Shown piece by piece: positions 1-9,095 of a stretch of DNA of 62,515 bases (the first letter of the stretch is position 1; each line of letters begins with the position of its first letter). Both the position numbers and the translations under genes were made by a program. The DNA comes from Acaryochloris sp. CCMEE 5410 (lineage in GTDB: Bacteria > Cyanobacteriota > Cyanobacteriia > Thermosynechococcales > Thermosynechococcaceae): assembly GCF_000238775.2 (NCBI RefSeq), contig NZ_AFEJ02000007.1, positions 1 through 62,515 of the forward strand, read 5' to 3'. The notes beneath the pieces were generated by a model. It worked only from the letters and a program-made list of their open reading frames with translations. It was not told where the DNA came from and searched no databases.

Positions 1-69
1 ATGAATGGCTTTAGCAACTTGCGTTGCTTGAGATAGGACAGATGCACTTCGTGAACTCTTTTTATTCAT
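1..69 (-). CDS. 5' end of the gene downstream of parA (partial)
   Basis: An ATG at 69 on the minus strand overlaps the parA stop by eight bases. It stays open for 23 codons to the window edge, reading MNKKSSRSASVLSQATQVAK at its start. The tight overlap implies translational coupling with parA, so a partition partner (ParB-like or a small DNA-binding protein) is plausible. Too little is present to assign a family. Confidence 0.6.
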   Translation of the reverse strand, partial: MNKKSSRSASVLSQATQVAKAIH

Positions 70-784
70 TAACTACCCAGTTGCTGACAGTCATTAAATC
101 ATTTGCAGCTTTCCCCTTTGAGTCATACTCAATTAGAGGTACCCGTTCTGCTGCCGCCCAAGCAAGAGATGCATCTTGGTGTATGATAAATCGCTTGATG
201 CTTGGATATGCTTCTGCAAGCTGTTGATCAAGAGATTGATCCATAGAACGTCGAAGATCAATCCGACTTAGAATCAGTCCCAATCTTGAAGCGCCCTTAC
301 GGTTTTTCTTTTGTCGTACTTGTAAGTCTTGAATAACACGGCTAGCACCCATGACCGCTAGAGGATGTGCATCAGTACAGATTAAAGCAATTTTTGCTGC
401 AACAAGTCCTAATCTCTCTAAGTACTCTACGCCAGGTGGACAGTCAAAGATGATTACATCGTATTGGAGTGACTCGATAGCATCAGCAAGATCCAATGGA
501 TCTAAACTTTGAATAGTATGTCCAGCTAAATTTGGTCCACCAGGAAGCACATAAAGGTTCTCCGACGCTTTGATCGGGATAGGTTTTTTACCTTGTAGGA
601 GTTCAACTGTTCCAGGAGCTGTCGGATCAGTACCAAGCACATAACCAGCATTGGACTGCGGATCTAAATCAATGATAAGCACTTTATATTTTTGGGAGGC
701 AAATATTGAGGCCAAACCACAAGCTGTGGTCGTCTTGCCAACCCCACCTTTCCTTCCAGCAATAGCAATAAGATGTCGTTTCAT
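62..784 (-). CDS. parA: ParA family partition ATPase
   Basis: A 240-residue ParA/MinD-type P-loop ATPase that would drive plasmid segregation by ATP-dependent binding to nucleoid DNA. The deviant Walker A motif KGGVGKTTT lies at residues 11-19, followed by the LIIDLDPQSN switch and the VIIFDCPPG Walker B region. The open frame extends 14 codons upstream to 826. The start at 784 (MKRHLIAIAGRKGG) is preferred because family members begin a few residues before Walker A. It lacks the long N-terminal HTH of type Ia ParA proteins, so it is the short, Ib/orphan-like kind. The next gene overlaps its stop, suggesting an operon. It marks this DNA as a replicon rather than a chromosomal island, though orphan ParA genes occur on chromosomes too. 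Confidence 0.88.
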   Translation of the reverse strand: MKRHLIAIAGRKGGVGKTTTACGLASIFASQKYKVLIIDLDPQSNAGYVLGTDPTAPGTVELLQGKKPIPIKASENLYVLPGGPNLAGHTIQSLDPLDLADAIESLQYDVIIFDCPPGVEYLERLGLVAAKIALICTDAHPLAVMGASRVIQDLQVRQKKNRKGASRLGLILSRIDLRRSMDQSLDQQLAEAYPSIKRFIIHQDASLAWAAAERVPLIEYDSKGKAANDLMTVSNWVVNE

Positions 785-882
785 GGGCGAATAGTAGCAT
801 GAACAATCCAATTTTTTGAAGAACAATTACCGTTTCTTTCAGGATTTTGTAATGTCTCTGATCTCTCCAAAATCCTCATCAC

Positions 883-920
883 GGGGTTTACGGGGCAATG
901 GAACGATAAACAACGCTAAG
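883..920 (+). repeat. Tn3 left terminal inverted repeat (38 bp)
   Basis: Starts GGGGTTTACGGGGCAATGG and ends TAAG at 920. It pairs with the reconstructed right end (5719-5745 joined to 7595-7605) with three mismatches, and with a more diverged third copy at 51530-51567. Confidence 0.9.
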
Positions 921-1206
921 GCTGTAACGCTTGTGGGGCATGGCTTCTAGCCTCAGATTTTTCCTAATTCTTCATGCTAAAAACCGCTACAACCTTTACT
1001 GAGTATGGCGTTGAAGAAACTGAGATTTTGAACTTGCATTATAATAATCCCTGAAAGATATACGGGTAGGCATTTACAGGAATATCTTGCTGGTGTTGTG
1101 GGTATTTAGTTTATAGTCTGCTGGTCCAGAGTAGGCTAACTACTCCGGGGTAAACCAATTAAAAGAAGATTATGTCTATTTTGAATGCTTTGTCTTCTGA
1201 GTTGGA
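921..1206. other. Tn3 left subterminal region without a gene
   Basis: No convincing ORF. Up to about 1006 it resembles, in inverted orientation, the DNA inside the right end (5632-5718). A small inverted repeat, GAGTAG-5-CTACTC at 1129-1145, lies beyond the 3' end of the recombinase gene. It could be a terminator or part of a resolution site. Confidence 0.4.
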
Positions 1207-2100
1207 CTATAAATTAAGCAACTTTTGTAAAGCCTGTTTAGCGACTTCTTCAGCCCTGCTTGAAGTCACCTTTTGATAGCGCAAAGTTGTCTGCAAATGT
1301 TGATGCCCCATCAAGGCCCTCAACTCCTCGATTCCCATTAAACCCACTCGTTCCGTGGCAAAGGTATGACGTAGATCATGGAGCCGTAGCCCCTCCAAGA
1401 CCGGATCATGCTCAGTCAATTTTTTCCAGCTTTTATAGATGGTTGTGTAGCTCACACGGGTTATCAATCCTGATTGAGGTTGTTGTGCTGTAAATAAGGC
1501 TTGAGAACTGGGGTGTCGATAATATTGAATGTATTCCGCTAATACTTGTGCGGCATCATCGCTGTAGAAACACCATCGGCGTTTATTGCCCTTACCCACC
1601 ACTTGAAACTTACAGTCTTGGAGATTGACATTGGCGAGATCCAAAGCCAGTAGTTCAGCAATCCTGGCCCCCGACCGATGAAGCAAACGGACCAATGCAT
1701 GCAGGCGTCTATCTGGTTTAACCCTTTGATACAGCCGTTGCAATTGCTCAGGGGTGAGATATCGGACTAACTCGTCTGTTCCAGACTCTCCTTGTTGTGC
1801 GTCAGGTTTACGTTGCTTGAGATGAGCAATGGGATTCGATTTGATATGCCCTCGTTCCAAAGCAAAGTTCAGCAAGGATTGAAGAATCGCCTGGTGACGC
1901 CGATGCGTAGTGTAGGACAACTGCTGGAGACTGTTGAGGTAGTCTTCAAGCACCTCCCTTGTCAGTAATTCCAGTGGTAGGCTGCCATACTGCTGCAACA
2001 AAGGAAGAAGGGTTAACTCATAGGACTTGAGGGTGCTAGCCGCGTAGCCTGGACGGTTGAGAAATTCAGTCGCTACTGTCGCTAAGACCTTACTGGACAT
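1207..2100 (-). CDS. tnpI: Tyrosine recombinase, TnpI-like resolvase of the Tn3 element
   Basis: A 297-residue phage-integrase-family recombinase. The N-terminal SAM-like DNA-binding domain covers about residues 5-90 and the catalytic domain 115-290. Visible catalytic residues are R146 (GARIAELL), K170 (VVGKGNKRR), H241 and R244 (HDLRHTFAT), H266 (LMGHQHLQ) and the nucleophile Y275. It sits inside the Tn3 ends, divergent from the HTH-tnpA pair. That is the arrangement expected of a TnpI that resolves cointegrates, as in Tn4430, in place of a serine resolvase. The start ATG at 2100 is followed upstream by a palindromic promoter region. A general Xer/integron-type integrase is the alternative reading, but position argues for a transposon function. 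Confidence 0.85.
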   Translation of the reverse strand: MSSKVLATVATEFLNRPGYAASTLKSYELTLLPLLQQYGSLPLELLTREVLEDYLNSLQQLSYTTHRRHQAILQSLLNFALERGHIKSNPIAHLKQRKPDAQQGESGTDELVRYLTPEQLQRLYQRVKPDRRLHALVRLLHRSGARIAELLALDLANVNLQDCKFQVVGKGNKRRWCFYSDDAAQVLAEYIQYYRHPSSQALFTAQQPQSGLITRVSYTTIYKSWKKLTEHDPVLEGLRLHDLRHTFATERVGLMGIEELRALMGHQHLQTTLRYQKVTSSRAEEVAKQALQKLLNL

Positions 2101-2171
2101 GGAGTATATTTATTTACTCTAGAGGTAGATAATAGTGTACTACTGTCTTGTTGTTTCACTGCATTGGTTTG
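2101..2171. promoter_or_regulatory. Divergent tnpI / HTH-tnpA control region with palindrome
   Basis: An inverted repeat GAGTA-8-TACTC at 2102-2119 lies directly upstream of the recombinase start codon, and the opposite gene starts at 2172. The arms share GAGTA with the repeat at 1129-1145. It may be an operator for the XRE protein or a recombinase core site. The sequence alone does not decide. Confidence 0.35.
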
Positions 2172-2642
2172 ATGTCGTCAGATTGGTCTGCTTGTCCTCC
2201 TCACCCCCAAGAATCCTTAAAGGATTATGTCTGTCGTCTTCGTCAACAGCAGAATTGGACTCAGGCCCAACTCGCTACAGCTGCAGGGGTACATCGCCAA
2301 ACCATCGGCAAGATTGAAAAGGGACAAACTCAACGCCTCAATCAACGGGCGAGAAACGGCTTGGCGTTTGCTTTGAGCATTCCAGCAGAGTATCTGGATG
2401 CCCTCAGCCAAGGTAAACCTATAACCCCAGTCTCTTCTGTCAAATTCTGTCCCCAATGTTGGCGGCCAGGACAGACTCCAGACCCGATGTGGACAGATTT
2501 ACGGAGTCATTTTTGTTTTGCCTGTGGGACTCGCCTCATCAACCAGTGCGCTCAGTGTCAGCAACCGATCTTGTCTTTACAATTCCGCTTCTGCCCCTAT
2601 TGCGGTAAGGCTTATCAGAGCCAAGCGACCCGTTCGACCTAA
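2172..2642 (+). CDS. XRE-family HTH protein with zinc-ribbon tail
   Basis: The 156-residue product has an N-terminal helix-turn-helix of the Cro/C1 type (QQNWTQAQLATAAGVHRQT then IGKIEKGQ). A cysteine-rich tail holds three CxxC pairs (CPQC, CAQC, CPYC) and a CFAC, consistent with two zinc ribbons. The ATG at 2172 is chosen over the TTG at 2148 because it gives a compact N-terminus before the HTH. Its stop and the tnpA start overlap by one base (TAATG at 2640-2644), so translation is coupled to the transposase. A regulator of transposition is the likely role. The fusion of XRE and tandem zinc ribbons is unusual among Tn3 accessory genes, and its DNA target is unknown. Confidence 0.8.
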   Translation: MSSDWSACPPHPQESLKDYVCRLRQQQNWTQAQLATAAGVHRQTIGKIEKGQTQRLNQRARNGLAFALSIPAEYLDALSQGKPITPVSSVKFCPQCWRPGQTPDPMWTDLRSHFCFACGTRLINQCAQCQQPILSLQFRFCPYCGKAYQSQATRST

Positions 2643-5629
2643 TGCCGGTCAATTTTCTCAATGAGTCGGAACGCACTCATCTCAGTCAGATTCCTGCAGA
2701 CATCCTCGAGATCGATCTCAACAAATATTTCACTTTGACACCAGAAGATATCCAGCAGGTTAAACGGCAACGGCAGCCCCATAACCAATTGGGCTTCGCG
2801 ATCCAGTTGTGTACGCTGCGGTTTTTAGGCTTTTGTCCTGATGATTTGCAACAGACCCCAGCTCAGGTTTTAGAGTTTGTGGCCCAGCAGCTCAACATTG
2901 CGGTCGAGCACCTGCAGCGGTATGGCAAGCGGGCGCAAACCCGCACTGCCCATTTACAGCAAGTGCAGCATTACTTGGGTTTTCGAACTCCCAAATCTAA
3001 GGACTTAAAGGCCCTGGGGAAATGGATGTTAGAGCGGGCATTGGAACATGATGAGCCCTTACTGCTGTTCCAACAAGCAGCGGAAAAACTATTGGCACAA
3101 AAGCTGGTGCGTCCCAGGATAACTACGATTGAGCGGATGGTAAGTACAGCTCGCAACCAAGCCATGAAGGTGACCTACCAGATGATGAAGCCATTGGTTA
3201 AGGCCTCAGGGCGAAAATTTCTCAACGATCTGCTCAAGCCGGAGGGGGAGGGTAAGGCGATCCGATTAAGCCGATTGCGATGGCCAGCCACCAGTAACTC
3301 AGCCGCTGAAATTTTGAGAGTCATTGAGAAGATCAACTTTCTGCGCAGCCACAACGTTCATCAATGGGATGTCACAGAGTTTAATCCGAATCGACTCAAA
3401 TTCCTGGCTCGATTAGCTAAAAAGACTAGCATCAAATCATTCAAGCGAATCCCAATAGAACGGCGGTATCCGTTACTGATCGCTTTTTTGCAGCAACTGC
3501 TAATCGAGACTACGGATGAGGCCGTCGATCTATTTATTCGTTGTTTATCAGATGCTCATTCCAAAGCTCGACGAGAACTGCGAGACTTTCGCCAAAAAGA
3601 AGCGGTCGCGATCAATGAAAAGGTCATGCTCCTGCAGCAGTTAGGTGGAGTCATCTTAGACCCAGCAGTAGAAGATCCTGCCGTGCGTTCTGACATTTTT
3701 GAGTGTGTCTCGCCAGAGCAGCTGCAGGCTGCCCTGGCAGATTGTGAGCGAATAGTTCGGCCTGCCAAAGATGAATCCTATGATTACTTTGCCAATCGCT
3801 ACAGCTATTTTCGTCAGTTTGCACCTGCGTTTCTGAGCACCTTTGAGTTTCACTCTCATCGCCAAGATGATCCGCTCCTCAAAGCCATCAATCACATCCG
3901 TGAATTAGATACTGGCGGCCAACGGCAGATTTCAGAAGACGCGCCTATGGAGTTTGTCACAGAGGCTTGGCAGGAATATATCTATGACGACCAGGGGCAG
4001 ATAAAACGCCGCTACTATGAATTGTGTGTGCTCTGGGAACTCCGCCATGCGTTAAGCACCGGTGCGCTTTGGATTGAAGGGGCACGCCGCTACGCCAATC
4101 CAGAGAGTTACTTGATCCCAAAGGAAAAATGGGAGGAGATGCGCAGTGAGTTTTGCCAATTCACGCGTCTACCAGAAACAGGGGTAGAACGATTAGCCCA
4201 GTTAAGTGAGCAATTAGAAGCAGAGATGACAACATTTGTTGGTACCCTCCAACAAAACCCTGATATCCGCTTAGAAGAGGAACATCTTGTCATTTCTCCC
4301 CTGGATGCGGAGGAAGAATCTCCACGTCTTCAGCAATTGAAAGTCTTAGTTGAACAATGTATGCCACAGGTTGAGTTAACAGAACTGTTGATAGAAGTGG
4401 ATGAATTGACTCACTTCAGTGATGCTTTAATCCATACCGGAGGGAATGCAAATCGCACAGAGAATACCAAGCTGCACCTCTATGCCTCTTTACTATCCCA
4501 GGCATGTAATTTAGGGCCAGCTGCAATGGCGAGAGGGGCCGATCTGTCCTATGACAGCTTGCTCTGGCATACCAACTGGTACCTAGATGAAACCAATTTA
4601 CGCAATGCCAATACAATCTTGGTGAACTATCATCATCAATTGCCCTTGACCAAGGCTTGGGGAGGAGGAACCCTATCCTCTTCTGATGGACAGCGATTTC
4701 CAGTAGCGGTCAAAAATGCTAAAGCAGTGCCGCTACCCAAATATTTTGGTTATGGCCGAGGCGTTACGTTTTATACCTGGCTCTCAGATCAGTTCTCCCA
4801 ATATGGAATTAAGGTGATTCCTTCCACCAAAAGAGATGCGACCTATCTACTTGATGGAATTCAGGATAATGAAACTGAGTTGACGATTTTGGAACATACT
4901 ACTGACACCACGGGGTATTCGGAGGTCGTATTTTCCTTTTTTGATCTGTGTGGGTATCGCTTCTCACCTCGGATTCGCGATCTGGCTGACCAGACATTGT
5001 ATCGCCTCAGTAATAAGTTTCCGGATCCGCTCCTCAAGCCACTCTTTCAGGGCCGGTGTCAGCAACAGTTCATCATCGATGACTGGGATGAGATGCTACG
5101 TACAGCAGCCTCACTCAAGTATGGATGGGTCAGTTCTTCGTTATTGATGAATAAGCTACAATCCTTGCCAGACCCCCATCATCTCTTGAGAGCATTTCAT
5201 GAATACGGGCGGCTATTGAAGACTATTTTTATCCTGCAGTATCTCAATAGCAAGGATTATCGACGGCGGATTAACCGTCAGCTCAATAAGGGCGAGTCGG
5301 TGCATACTTTACGCCGATATTTTGTCATTGCTCAGCAAGGTGAATTACGAAAACGGCATCAAGAAGGATTAGAAAATCAAGCGAGCTGTTTGGCCTTAGT
5401 CACGAATGCTGTAGTGGTCTGGAATACGGTCTATCTAAATGCCGCACTAGAGTACATCGAACGGCAGGGCTATGTCATAACTGAGGAGGATAAAGCACAT
5501 CTCTCACCGGCACGATGTGGACACATCAACCCCTATGGAAAATTCAGCTTTGATATCCCTAAAGTGCAGAGCTTGAAAGGGTTACGGCCACTGAATGCTA
5601 TTAAAAAAGCAAACTCTCAAAACTTCTAG
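2642..5629 (+). CDS. tnpA: Tn3 family transposase TnpA
   Basis: 995 residues, the full length for Tn3-family TnpA. The N-terminal DUF4158-like DNA-binding region recognises the 38-bp ends, and the C-terminal half carries the DDE catalytic core. Likely catalytic residues are D around 681 (SSSDGQRF), D around 755 (HTTDTTGYSE) and E around 911 (GLENQASCLALVTNAVVVWNT). These contexts match the family's conserved blocks. No interruption is seen, so the enzyme should be active, although the right transposon end it acts on is split by an IS. It is translationally coupled to the HTH/zinc-ribbon gene. Confidence 0.95.
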   Translation: MPVNFLNESERTHLSQIPADILEIDLNKYFTLTPEDIQQVKRQRQPHNQLGFAIQLCTLRFLGFCPDDLQQTPAQVLEFVAQQLNIAVEHLQRYGKRAQTRTAHLQQVQHYLGFRTPKSKDLKALGKWMLERALEHDEPLLLFQQAAEKLLAQKLVRPRITTIERMVSTARNQAMKVTYQMMKPLVKASGRKFLNDLLKPEGEGKAIRLSRLRWPATSNSAAEILRVIEKINFLRSHNVHQWDVTEFNPNRLKFLARLAKKTSIKSFKRIPIERRYPLLIAFLQQLLIETTDEAVDLFIRCLSDAHSKARRELRDFRQKEAVAINEKVMLLQQLGGVILDPAVEDPAVRSDIFECVSPEQLQAALADCERIVRPAKDESYDYFANRYSYFRQFAPAFLSTFEFHSHRQDDPLLKAINHIRELDTGGQRQISEDAPMEFVTEAWQEYIYDDQGQIKRRYYELCVLWELRHALSTGALWIEGARRYANPESYLIPKEKWEEMRSEFCQFTRLPETGVERLAQLSEQLEAEMTTFVGTLQQNPDIRLEEEHLVISPLDAEEESPRLQQLKVLVEQCMPQVELTELLIEVDELTHFSDALIHTGGNANRTENTKLHLYASLLSQACNLGPAAMARGADLSYDSLLWHTNWYLDETNLRNANTILVNYHHQLPLTKAWGGGTLSSSDGQRFPVAVKNAKAVPLPKYFGYGRGVTFYTWLSDQFSQYGIKVIPSTKRDATYLLDGIQDNETELTILEHTTDTTGYSEVVFSFFDLCGYRFSPRIRDLADQTLYRLSNKFPDPLLKPLFQGRCQQQFIIDDWDEMLRTAASLKYGWVSSSLLMNKLQSLPDPHHLLRAFHEYGRLLKTIFILQYLNSKDYRRRINRQLNKGESVHTLRRYFVIAQQGELRKRHQEGLENQASCLALVTNAVVVWNTVYLNAALEYIERQGYVITEEDKAHLSPARCGHINPYGKFSFDIPKVQSLKGLRPLNAIKKANSQNF

Positions 5630-5718
5630 CCTATACTCAGTAAAGGTTATAGCGATTTCAATCCTGAAAAGCCAGTAAAAATTGGAGGCTGGAAGCCATG
5701 CTACACAAGCGTTACAGC

Positions 5719-5745
5719 CTTAACGTTGTTTTTCGTTCCATTGCC
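5719..5745 (-). repeat. Tn3 right terminal repeat, inner 27 bp
   Basis: Reads CTTAACGTTGTTTTTCGTTC followed by CATTGCC, then stops at the IS boundary. The missing outer 11 bp are found at 7595-7605 on the far side of the IS. Confidence 0.9.
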
Positions 5746-5798
5746 GATGCTGTTGGCGAATGTACTACGAGAGATTTTTTTGTATTATCAAAACCTGA
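5746..5798 (+). repeat. IS terminal inverted repeat, left (53 bp)
   Basis: Begins GATGCTGTTGGCGAATGTAC and matches the reverse complement of 7535-7587 without mismatch. Confidence 0.88.
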
Positions 5799-5883
5799 TT
5801 TCACTTTGCTATCTAAAGTACAAAAATAAGCACTGATAATTAGTTGAGTATCCAAACTAATCGTTATCAGAACTCTCAACACT

Positions 5884-7521
5884 ATGTCACTTCAACCGCA
5901 TGCTCCTGGTTTTATACCTGAAGAAACTATTCGTGTTGCACATGCTGCATTCCCTAAAGGCAATGTGTTCATGGCTTTAAGAGAAGAGATAGGAACCATC
6001 TACACCGATCAAGACTTCTCAGCTTATATCCAGCTCAAGGTCAACCTGCTATTAGTCCCTGGCGCTTAGCTCTAATCTGTGTCATGCAGTTTATGGAAGG
6101 ACTGACTGATCGGAAGGCAGCAGATGCTGTCCGCAGTCGAATTGATTGGAAATATGCGCTAGGACTAGAATTAACCGATTCAGGATTGATTTCTCGGTGC
6201 TATGTGAATTCCGTCAGCGTCTTATCCAAAGTCATACGGAACAGCATCTACTCGATCTCTTGTTGCAACGATGCCAAGAGAAAGAATGGCTCAAAGCAGG
6301 TGGTAAGCAACGAACAGACGCCACCCATGTCATCGCTCATATTCGGATGCTGAATCGACTTGAAGGTATTGGAGAAACCTTGCGAGCGGTGCTGAACGAG
6401 ATCGCTGGAATTGATCCTGATTGGTTGCAGCAATGGGTTCCACAAGATTGGTATGGCCGTTACGCATTACCAGTAGAAGAGTATCATCTGCCTAAGGGAA
6501 TAGCAGCACGCCAAAACACGCTGAAATGATTGGCAGGGATGGGATGCAGTTGCTTGAAAAGCTTTGGGATGAAACTACTCCTATTCATCTGCGCCAGATT
6601 CAAACTGTTGAGATTATGCGTCTGACTTGGGTCCATCAATACTTCGTTGAACGCGGCAAAGTCCGGCTTCGCCCCGCGAAGGATTTACCTCCTGCAGGTC
6701 AGCGCTTCGATTCACCCTATGACCCTGAGGCTCACTATGCCAATAAGAGAACCACTACCTGGGTTGGTTACAAGGTACATTTAACAGAATCCTGTGACGA
6801 GAATCAGATGCATCTGATTACTAATGTCCTGACGACCCATGCTCATCTTGCTGATGTCGATCAGACTGAAAAAGTACACAAGGCACTGAAACTCAAAGAC
6901 TTACTTCCAAGTGAACATATTGTCGACTCAGCCTATGTTGATAGTGAATTGCTTGTAACAAGCCAAAGTCGATATGAAGTGACATTAATTGGCCCCACAC
7001 GACCCAACTCAAGTTGGCAAGCCAAACCCCTGAAGCATATGATTTAGACCAATTCAAGATCAATTGGAATACGCGACGAGTGACTTGTCCTCAAGGCAAA
7101 AAAGCCGAACTTGGAAAGGAGCAAAGATGCTTGGGGCAACCGAGTGATTGTTGTCAAGTTCTCCCGGACAGACTGTCGATTGTGTCAGCATCGTGGTTTA
7201 TGTACTCGTTCCCCCACTGAAGCGAGGTCTCTGACCCTACGCACTAAAAAAGACATCAAGCATTGCAAGAGGTTCGAAAGCAACAAATACAGAAGAATGG
7301 CAACAGACTTATAACAAGCGAGCGGGATTGAAGGGACTATTTCGCAAGGAGTCAATGCCTTTGGAATGAGGCGATCTCGCTATTTAGGATTAGCTAAAAC
7401 GCGCTTGCAGCATGTGCTCACAAGTACTGCGATCAATGTAAAACGCATTGTTTCATGGTTGCAGGGAACACCGCATGCTCAAACCCGGACATCGCGATTT
7501 GCAGCGTTAGCCACTCCCTAG
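5884..7521 (+). pseudogene. IS1182-family transposase, multiply frameshifted
   Basis: A continuous transposase can be read only by changing frame at about 6040, 6190, 6525, 7020, 7110, 7265 and 7335. Pieces include an N-terminal part starting MSLQPHAPGFIPEE, a DUF772-like MQFMEGLTDRKAADAVR block, a DDE-containing middle (LITNVLTTHAHLADVDQTEK and HIVDSAYVDSELL), a zinc-finger-like CRLCQHRGLC motif and the C-terminal NAFGMRRSRYLGLAKTRLQH. Order and spacing fit IS1182-type transposases of about 540 residues. So many indels point to a long-inactive copy, but a stretch of poor sequence would look the same. Confidence 0.82.
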
Positions 7522-7534
7522 AATTGACAAATTT

Positions 7535-7587
7535 TCAGGTTTTGATAATACAAAAAAATCTCTCGTAGTACATTCGCCAACAGCATC
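7535..7587 (-). repeat. IS terminal inverted repeat, right (53 bp)
   Basis: Perfect partner of 5746-5798. Its minus-strand reading supplies an artificial tail (LLANVLREIFLYYQNLK) to the coaT remnant. Confidence 0.88.
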
Positions 7588-7605
7588 CATTGCCCCATAA
7601 ACCCC
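7588..7605 (-). repeat. 7-bp target duplication plus outer 11 bp of the Tn3 right repeat
   Basis: CATTGCC at 7588-7594 repeats 5739-5745. CCATAAACCCC at 7595-7605 is the missing outer end of the transposon. coaT sequence resumes at 7606. Confidence 0.88.
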
Positions 7606-8837
7606 AATACCTGAGACGCCTGAGGACGCACCTGATCGGCCATAGCAAGGAGTCCAATCAAGCGTTGATGTTCCCAGACCCTGATCACTGTTTTGCCTGT
7701 GGATTCAAGTTGATGGCTGTTCACCTGTAGTTGGGACTCTTCAGACGGGATTGTCCCCATAAATTGAGGTTTGCCAATCTGAATGGACGTTCCGGCAAGA
7801 CGACCTGTAATACCTTGGCCTACTGTAGCCTGTACATGAGTAGCGGGTAGCAGCGATAAGCCTCGCCGCTTGGCCTCAGCCACAATCGCCTCAGCAATAG
7901 GATGCTCAGAATAAGCTTCTAGGGAGGCCGCCACTTGTAATAGATGGTTGGTCTCAATACCTGGGGCGGGAATCAGATCACTGATATGTAGGATACCCGT
8001 TGTTAAGGTGCCTGTTTTATCAAAGGCAACAGCCTGAACCTGACCCATGATCTCCAACTGAGCCCCATCTTTAAATAAAATTCCCTGCCGTGCTCCACGG
8101 GCAATGCCGGACAGGAGGGTGGGCATAATGGCCGCCATCAATGCACAGGGAGAAGCAACCACTAGAAAAATCAAGGCTCTATAAATCGTCGTTTCCCAAT
8201 TCCAAGCCAGTAGAAACGGAGGAACAAGGGCCAGGAGCAATCCGATGCCAACAATGAAGCGGGCATACCCCCGCTCGAATTTTTCCAGAAATAATTGTGA
8301 TTTCGGCTCCGAGGTTTTGGCTTGTTCTACTAAACGAATTACCCGCTGAATCAAGCTGCTCTCAGGGGGTTGGTGGAGTTCTACCGTGAGAACACCGCTG
8401 CCATTGAGAGTGCCCGCGAACACGTCGTCCCCGGCACTTTTCTCGATGGGTAGGGACTCACCCGTCAGAGAGGCTTGGTTGACTGTACTACTGCCCGTCT
8501 GTACAACTCCATCGGTGGGAATCCATTCACCGGGTTTGACCAGGATATGATCTCCTACCTGCAATTCCTGGGTTTTTACCAGATGGGGTTGACCTGAGTG
8601 CCATCGCCAAGCGGTATCTGGAGTAAGCTTCATCAGACTGCGAATATTGCGTTCGGTCCGATGGAGGGCAATATCCTCTAGTGCCCCACTGATCGCAAAA
8701 ATCAAGATCAATATTGCCCCATCAACGAGGAGGTAATATTGTCGCTGCCAGAGACCCAGGGTAGCAGCCCCTAAGGCAGCCACAACCATTAACAGATCCA
8801 CATCCAATTCCTGCTCCTGCCATAGGGTCATCAGCCC
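7606..8837 (-). pseudogene. coaT: coaT, central part of a P1B-type cobalt/metal ATPase
   Basis: Encodes the membrane and ATP-binding middle of a heavy-metal P-type ATPase. It has the LDVDLLMVVAALGAATLG transmembrane start, the actuator motif TGES, the ion-binding SPC motif (VVASPCAL) instead of CPC, the phosphorylation site DKTGTLTTG and the nucleotide-domain SEHPIAEAI histidine-proline pair. SPC is typical of the P1B-4 group that includes CoaT. The hinge GDGxND and the last two transmembrane helices are missing because the Tn3 element cuts the gene at 7606. The frame runs on to 7518 through transposon and IS sequence, giving a false tail. The N-terminus lies at 14510-14712 beyond the IS21 elements. 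Joined across the 5-bp duplication, the two pieces read in frame as SAREGL-MTLWQEQELDVD. Confidence 0.9.
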
Positions 8838-8854
8838 TGCAAAATGACCTGATC

Positions 8855-8955
8855 TTCGGCAGTTGTTTGACACCATAGTTCGGCCCCGATTTGACCATTA
8901 GCTTCGGCACCTAATTGACACTTGCCTCGGCACTGGATTGACCATTAGCTTCGGC
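8855..8955 (+). repeat. Five phased terminal repeats of IS21-B, left end
   Basis: TTCGGC (once CTCGGC) begins at 8855, 8879, 8903, 8926 and 8950, a 23-24 bp period, with TTGACCATTAGC recurring between some copies. The right end carries only two (near 14463 and 14487). These are the expected transposase-binding sites of an IS21-family end. Confidence 0.85.
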
Positions 8956-9095
8956 ACCCTAGAACAGCATGTTCGTCAGATAAGTCCCTTTTCAGAAGCG
9001 CTGCCTTACACTTCTGCTGATTCAGCAGACCAAGTGACAGAGGACAGCGATGGCCGTTAAACGTCAGGGACAACTAATACCTGCATATTCTCAGT

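Larger units (their letters stand above)
5746..7587 (+). mobile_element. IS1182-like insertion sequence (1842 bp) inside the Tn3 right end
   Basis: Bounded by perfect 53-bp inverted repeats (5746-5798 and 7535-7587) and a direct 7-bp duplication CATTGCC (5739-5745 and 7588-7594). Removing the IS and one duplication regenerates a complete 38-bp Tn3 right repeat, which fixes both boundaries to the base. The transposase is broken by several frameshifts, so the copy is probably dead unless helped in trans. The IS ends are unusually long for the family, and family assignment rests on the transposase residues only. Confidence 0.88.
883..7605 (+). mobile_element. Tn3-family transposon (tnpI, XRE/Zn-ribbon gene, tnpA) carrying a nested IS
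   Basis: The left terminal repeat is exactly 38 bp, opens with GGGG and closes with TAAG, as Tn3-family ends do. The right repeat is present in two pieces, 5719-5745 and 7588-7605, separated by an inserted IS. Rejoining them gives a 38-bp repeat that differs from the left end at only three positions. Similarity between the ends continues inward for about 75 bp more (to 1006 and back to 5632). Cargo is a tyrosine recombinase, an HTH/zinc-ribbon protein and TnpA. Flanking pentamers differ (ATCAC on the left, AATAC on the right), so the simple 5-bp target duplication is missing and one end has probably been rearranged. Its right end lies inside coaT. Confidence 0.9.

Noticed and set aside
7518-7605. 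C-terminal residues of the coaT ORF (GQWMLLANVLREIFLYYQNL)
   Set aside because: Encoded by the Tn3 end and the IS repeat, not by coaT.
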